Shown: in pieces, positions 15,944 to 18,654 of the stretch
Layout: every line of letters begins with the position of its first letter
Numbering within the stretch: position 1 is the first letter of the stretch
Assembly: GCA_964552675.1 (NCBI GenBank)
Contig: CAZKHJ010000037.1
Coordinates: 1 to 18,654, forward strand
Direction: 5' to 3'
DNA length: 18,654 nt
Source: Sulfurimicrobium sp964552675
GTDB lineage: Bacteria; Pseudomonadota; Gammaproteobacteria; Burkholderiales; Sulfuricellaceae
Translations under genes and position numbers: made by a program
Notes under the pieces: generated by a model
The model's input: the letters and a program-made list of their open reading frames with translations, nothing else
Databases searched by the model: none
Told to the model about the DNA's origin: nothing

Positions 15944-16882
15944 ATGAAAGTCTGGTTTGATGGTTCCATGGCAGCCGTAGGGGATGCTCGCGTGTCCTGT
16001 CTTGCCCATACCCTTCATTATGGGACAGGCGTATTTGAGGGAATCCGTTCTTATCGTGTCAAAGATAGTCGGACAGTGTTCAGGCTGCAAGAACATGTGG
16101 AACGGTTATTCAATTCTGCACGCAGTCTGAGAATGGATATTCCATTTTCACCCGAAGAAATCGAAAGCGCCATTCAGCGTGTCTTGGCAGAGAACTGCTT
16201 GCAGGACGCCTATATTCGCCCCCTGGTGTTTTTCGAGCAGGGCGGGATGGGGCTGGATATCGGCGCTCACCCAAAAAATCCCGTCCATATCATGATTGCT
16301 GCATGGAAATGGGATTCCTATTTCACGACTGGTGAATGGGCGGATGGTATTAGCGCAAGACTGGGCGTCTGGAAGAGGGTTCTTCCCCATCCCAACGTGA
16401 ACAAGGCCAAGGCTGTTGGTTTCTACGCCAGCTCGTATCTTGCGCATATGGAAGCAAAATCATACGGTTACCAGGAGGCTATCCTGATAGACGAAGATGG
16501 CCATCTTGCCGAAGCCAGTACCTCGAACCTGTTCCTGGTCCAGGATGGCGTGCTTTTTACCCCCACAACCAACGCCATCCTGCCCGGCATTACCCGTGAT
16601 ACGGCGATCACCATCGCGCGCGACCTTGGCCTGAAAGTGAACGAGGAAAATATTCCACAGCGCCGGATATTTATGGCTGATGAAGTGTTTCTGACAGGCA
16701 CCGCCAGTGAGGTGGTCCCGGTTACCCGGATCAATGGTCAACAGGTGGGAGCGGGGAAAGCGGGACCTATTACGCAGAGTATTTCGGATATCTACCAGCT
16801 TGTAGTGAGGAATAGCTATTCATTTTCTGCTGCGATATCGGAAATGGTTGCCCATTGGCATCCAATAGTGCAGGAAGCCTGA
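15944..16882 (+). CDS. ilvE: branched-chain amino acid aminotransferase-like (class IV PLP)
   Basis: Class IV aminotransferase (312 residues) closely following E. coli IlvE in length and motif order: VWFDGSM, LHYGTGVFEGIRSY (24-37), YIRPLVF (90-96), the PLP-binding lysine K156 in NKAKAVGFYASS, E190 in LAEASTSNLF, LPGITRD, and the ADEVFLTGTASEVVPV segment. IlvE interconverts branched 2-keto acids and Val/Leu/Ile using glutamate; here the acceptor may be the product of the preceding ALS-like enzyme. It starts 13 nt after that gene with GAGGGAATGAG upstream, so the two are translationally close. The C-terminal tail after about residue 285 diverges from IlvE. The housekeeping ilvE may be elsewhere; this one looks pathway-specific (inference). 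Confidence 0.9.
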   Translation: MKVWFDGSMAAVGDARVSCLAHTLHYGTGVFEGIRSYRVKDSRTVFRLQEHVERLFNSARSLRMDIPFSPEEIESAIQRVLAENCLQDAYIRPLVFFEQGGMGLDIGAHPKNPVHIMIAAWKWDSYFTTGEWADGISARLGVWKRVLPHPNVNKAKAVGFYASSYLAHMEAKSYGYQEAILIDEDGHLAEASTSNLFLVQDGVLFTPTTNAILPGITRDTAITIARDLGLKVNEENIPQRRIFMADEVFLTGTASEVVPVTRINGQQVGAGKAGPITQSISDIYQLVVRNSYSFSAAISEMVAHWHPIVQEA

Positions 16883-16944
16883 AGCCAGGGGCCCTGTTTT
16901 CAGAGTGTTTGAATGTTAGTCAATACTAAAAAGGAGTTGCAGCA

Positions 16945-17316
16945 ATGAATCCGGAAAGAACCAGCTTGTATGAGCGCCTGGGCGGCAGGGAGAACATTCG
17001 TCAAATCAGCGAGGATGTTTGGATCAATCATGTCAGTAATCCCGCTGTCAGTCCGCGTTACGCGAATAGCGATGCCGAGAAGATTAAAGCCCTTGTGACG
17101 GATTTCGTCTGCTGGGGTACCGGTGGTCCCGGTGAGCAGTATAACGGGAAGAGCATGCTGGACGCTCATCGCACCATGAATATCAGTCATCTGGAATTCA
17201 TGGCTGTTATTGACGATGTGATGCGCGCCCTGGAAAAGAACAAGGTTGGCCAGTCGGAACAAAACGAGTTGCTGGGTCTGCTCTTTTCCCTGAAAGATCA
17301 AGTGTTGCACCAATAA
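16945..17316 (+). CDS. group I truncated haemoglobin
   Basis: A 123-residue 2-over-2 globin of the TrHbN/GlbN type. Signatures: SLYERLGGRENI at the N-terminus, GGPGEQYNGKSM, and the proximal haem ligand H75 in DAHRTMNISHLEF. In my alignment the B10 position, usually Tyr, is W26 (EDVWINHV), which would change how O2 or NO is held. Such globins bind O2/NO, and some oxidise NO to nitrate. It is cytosolic, with no signal peptide. A strong AAGGAG lies 8 nt before the ATG, and the gene sits 62 nt after the aminotransferase, so it is probably in the same transcript. Its presence inside a keto-acid/aminotransferase operon is unusual. Family call is secure; function is not. Confidence 0.93.
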   Translation: MNPERTSLYERLGGRENIRQISEDVWINHVSNPAVSPRYANSDAEKIKALVTDFVCWGTGGPGEQYNGKSMLDAHRTMNISHLEFMAVIDDVMRALEKNKVGQSEQNELLGLLFSLKDQVLHQ

Positions 17317-17329
17317 GCGAGGGGGTACC

Positions 17330-17977
17330 ATGAAACTAGCTATCCTGGGTACGGGAAAAATGGGCAGCGCAGTCGGAAAACGACTGGCTGGCGCTGGTTA
17401 TGAAATAGTCTACGGGTCTCGTGAGCCGCAACTCAATACAGATAAATTTGCGGATTATGGGAATATTTCGGTCTCCAGTTATGAGGACGCCTGTCGGCAA
17501 TGCGAGGCTGCAATTGTTGCAGTGCCTTGGGCTCATACGCTCCCCTTGCTGATTTCCCAGGGAGAAAATCTTGAGGGAAAAGTGGTAGTTGATCTCACCA
17601 ATCCCCTTGCTGCAGATATTTCCCACCTGGTGGTGCCAGCAATGAGCTCTGCCGCCGAGCTCATTGCGGGAGCGCTGGAAAAATCCATGATTGTGAAGGC
17701 TTTCAACGGAATCACGGCTGACAATTTCCCTACGCCAAGTTTCAGCGGGGAGACCGCGCAGGTGTTTTTCTGTGGAGACGCTGCGGAAGCGAAAGAGGTT
17801 GCAAGGGCGCTTATTAATGCCTGTGGCTATCAGGCAGAGGATTGCGGTGCGCTTAGTAATGCGCGCTATCTGGAGGCCTTGGCCATGCTCTGGCTGCAAC
17901 TTGCCTTTTGGGAAGATAAGGGGAGCGATTTCAGCTTCAGGATGGTGCAAAAAGACATGCCCGTTCTACAGGCATGA
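17330..17977 (+). CDS. F420-oxidoreductase-type NADPH dehydrogenase (NpdG/STEAP-like Rossmann protein)
   Basis: A 215-residue NADP-binding protein of the coenzyme F420-dependent NADP reductase superfamily. The N-terminus has the dinucleotide motif LGTGKMGSAVGKRLA (6-20), with R31 in GSREP expected to bind the NADP phosphate, then AIVAVPWAHTLP, VVVDLTNPL, VKAFNGI, and a C-terminal ARYLEALAMLWLQLAFWE helix region typical of this family. Proteobacteria mostly do not make F420, so a different acceptor (ketone, imine, flavin or iron) is likely. It begins 13 nt after the globin gene with GAGGGGG upstream, so co-translation with the globin is likely. It could serve as a reductase for a keto acid made by the operon (inference). 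Confidence 0.87.
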   Translation: MKLAILGTGKMGSAVGKRLAGAGYEIVYGSREPQLNTDKFADYGNISVSSYEDACRQCEAAIVAVPWAHTLPLLISQGENLEGKVVVDLTNPLAADISHLVVPAMSSAAELIAGALEKSMIVKAFNGITADNFPTPSFSGETAQVFFCGDAAEAKEVARALINACGYQAEDCGALSNARYLEALAMLWLQLAFWEDKGSDFSFRMVQKDMPVLQA

Positions 17978-18024
17978 AGTGAGTATTAGCAGGCCCTAAT
18001 TTTAATCAAGGAAAGGAAAACATC

Positions 18025-18252
18025 ATGCAATACAACATGGAACTCGATGCCCGTGGACTCAACTGCCCACTTCCCATTCTGCGCAGCAAGAAGGCTCTTG
18101 GTGAACTGGTTTCGGGACAGGTGCTGAAGGTGGTATCAACAGACCCAGGCTCATTGAAGGACATGCAGGCTTTTGCCAAACAGACTGGAAACGAATTGCT
18201 TGGTTCTGGCGAAACCGGTGGAATTTTTACCTTTTTTCTCAAGAAGGCTTGA
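18025..18252 (+). CDS. tusA: TusA-family sulfur carrier protein
   Basis: A 75-residue TusA/SirA-fold protein that carries persulfide sulfur on a single cysteine. The family motif is present: LDARGLNCPLPIL with C14 in the CPxP helix, followed by KKALGELVSGQVLKVVSTDPGS. Length is normal for the family. A Shine-Dalgarno (AAGGAAAGGAAAA) precedes the ATG. It lies 47 nt after the NADPH dehydrogenase and closes the operon. Relatives serve tRNA thiolation, molybdenum-cofactor synthesis or sulfur oxidation; none of those genes is visible here, so it may provide sulfur to this operon's own pathway. That role is inference, and it may be a general sulfur trafficking protein. The tusA name refers to the family. 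Confidence 0.9.
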   Translation: MQYNMELDARGLNCPLPILRSKKALGELVSGQVLKVVSTDPGSLKDMQAFAKQTGNELLGSGETGGIFTFFLKKA

Positions 18253-18255
18253 GTT

Positions 18256-18453
18256 CTACTTTTTCGCATTTTCCCACTGAATGATGCCGGCAGGGCAAGT
18301 CATTGTTTCTGATAGTGAGAACTTGTACTGATTAGTCGCTTCTTGGCAAGGAACCACCATCACCAGCGCCATGTGATGGTGGTAGTCCTCCCAACTTCGC
18401 ACCAGGTAGTCCGCCATGCCGAGAATACTTTTGACATGTTGGGGTTGGCGTGC
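18256..18453 (-). pseudogene. decayed transposase-like C-terminal fragment
   Basis: The minus strand is open for 65 codons from a TGA at 18454-18456 to a TAG at 18256-18258. The translation includes ILGMADYLVRSW and YHHHMALVM, which resemble the C-terminal region of IS4/IS701-type DDE transposases, then CPAGIIQWENAKK to the stop. There is no start region and no upstream continuation in the same frame, so this would be a remnant. The tail after VMVV does not look like a transposase, and a chimeric or unrelated remnant is possible. It would mark the right edge of the accessory region. Confidence 0.4.
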
Positions 18454-18522
18454 TCATCTGCAACTACATAATATCCAATTAAATCAGTGCATTACATTGC
18501 ATTGGCGCCCCGAAAAATAAAA

Positions 18523-18654
18523 ATGAATACCATCAACAAAATATCCGCCCGCTTACGCTCAAAACTTCTCCCCTTTATAGCGCTCACCGTTAAGTCAATA
18601 TTGATTTTGATTGTTTCCGGAAATGCAGCCAATGCGGCTGCCACGTGCCCAGCG
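18523..18654 (+). CDS. N-terminus of an exported protein (runs off the window)
   Basis: Forty-four codons are open from the ATG at 18523 to the last base. The translation has a basic start (NKISARLRSKLL), a hydrophobic core (SILILIVSG) and an ANAAA-type cleavage region, i.e. a Sec signal peptide, followed by TCPA. The Shine-Dalgarno is poor. The product cannot be named from so little sequence. Its distance from tusA (270 nt, with the remnant between) argues against it being part of the operon. Confidence 0.5.
   Translation, partial: MNTINKISARLRSKLLPFIALTVKSILILIVSGNAANAAATCPA

Noticed and set aside
16891..16929. CAGG-GGC-CCTG followed by TTTT, and TTAGT-CAAT-ACTAA just before the globin ribosome site
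   Set aside because: Stems of 4 and 5 bp are too short to claim attenuation or an operator; the second does not fit the TetR motif.
18353..18383. Perfect 11-bp inverted repeat ACCACCATCAC / GTGATGGTGGT with a 9-nt loop
   Set aside because: No T-run follows on either strand. It can be explained by the His and Val/Met codons of the transposase-like remnant (HHHMALVMVV), so I do not call a terminator.

Overview
The window looks like a proteobacterial chromosome segment. A beta- or gammaproteobacterium is likely, because oligoribonuclease (Orn), ClpB, a GC-rich style and Smr/TrxB neighbours fit that group; the genus cannot be told from sequence reading alone. It holds a GC-rich housekeeping part (about 1-10740) and a visibly less GC-rich accessory part (about 10860-18500).

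Region 1 (1-4290): the 3' part of the disaggregase gene clpB, then a HigB/HigA toxin-antitoxin pair with its own promoter and palindrome, a Cys/His-rich protein of unknown function, and a ClpX-like AAA+ unfoldase that lacks the ClpX zinc domain. A strong intrinsic terminator closes this rightward block.

Region 2 (4300-7500, leftward): an M48 metallopeptidase, a small periplasmic cytochrome c, thioredoxin reductase (trxB) and a Smr-domain protein. Region 3 (7570-10740, rightward): oligoribonuclease (orn) and a large alpha-glucan phosphorylase (glgP).

Region 4 (10770-18252) is the most interesting. A leftward TetR regulator and a leftward nitroreductase face away from a rightward six-gene operon: an unrecognised 429-residue protein with TIM-barrel-like and His-rich motifs, an acetolactate-synthase-like TPP enzyme, a branched-chain aminotransferase, a group I truncated haemoglobin, an F420-oxidoreductase-type NADPH dehydrogenase and a TusA-like sulfur carrier. 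The nitroreductase promoter and the operon promoter both carry the same 20-bp inverted-repeat motif over the predicted transcription start, with a third, weaker copy upstream of the nitroreductase promoter. This suggests one TetR-controlled regulon. The enzymes would suit a dedicated 2-keto acid to amino acid pathway with redox and sulfur-handling partners, but the product is unknown.

Region 5 (18253-18654): a decayed transposase-like C-terminus on the minus strand and the first 44 codons of a gene with a signal peptide that runs off the window. No rRNA, tRNA, CRISPR array or intact insertion sequence was seen.
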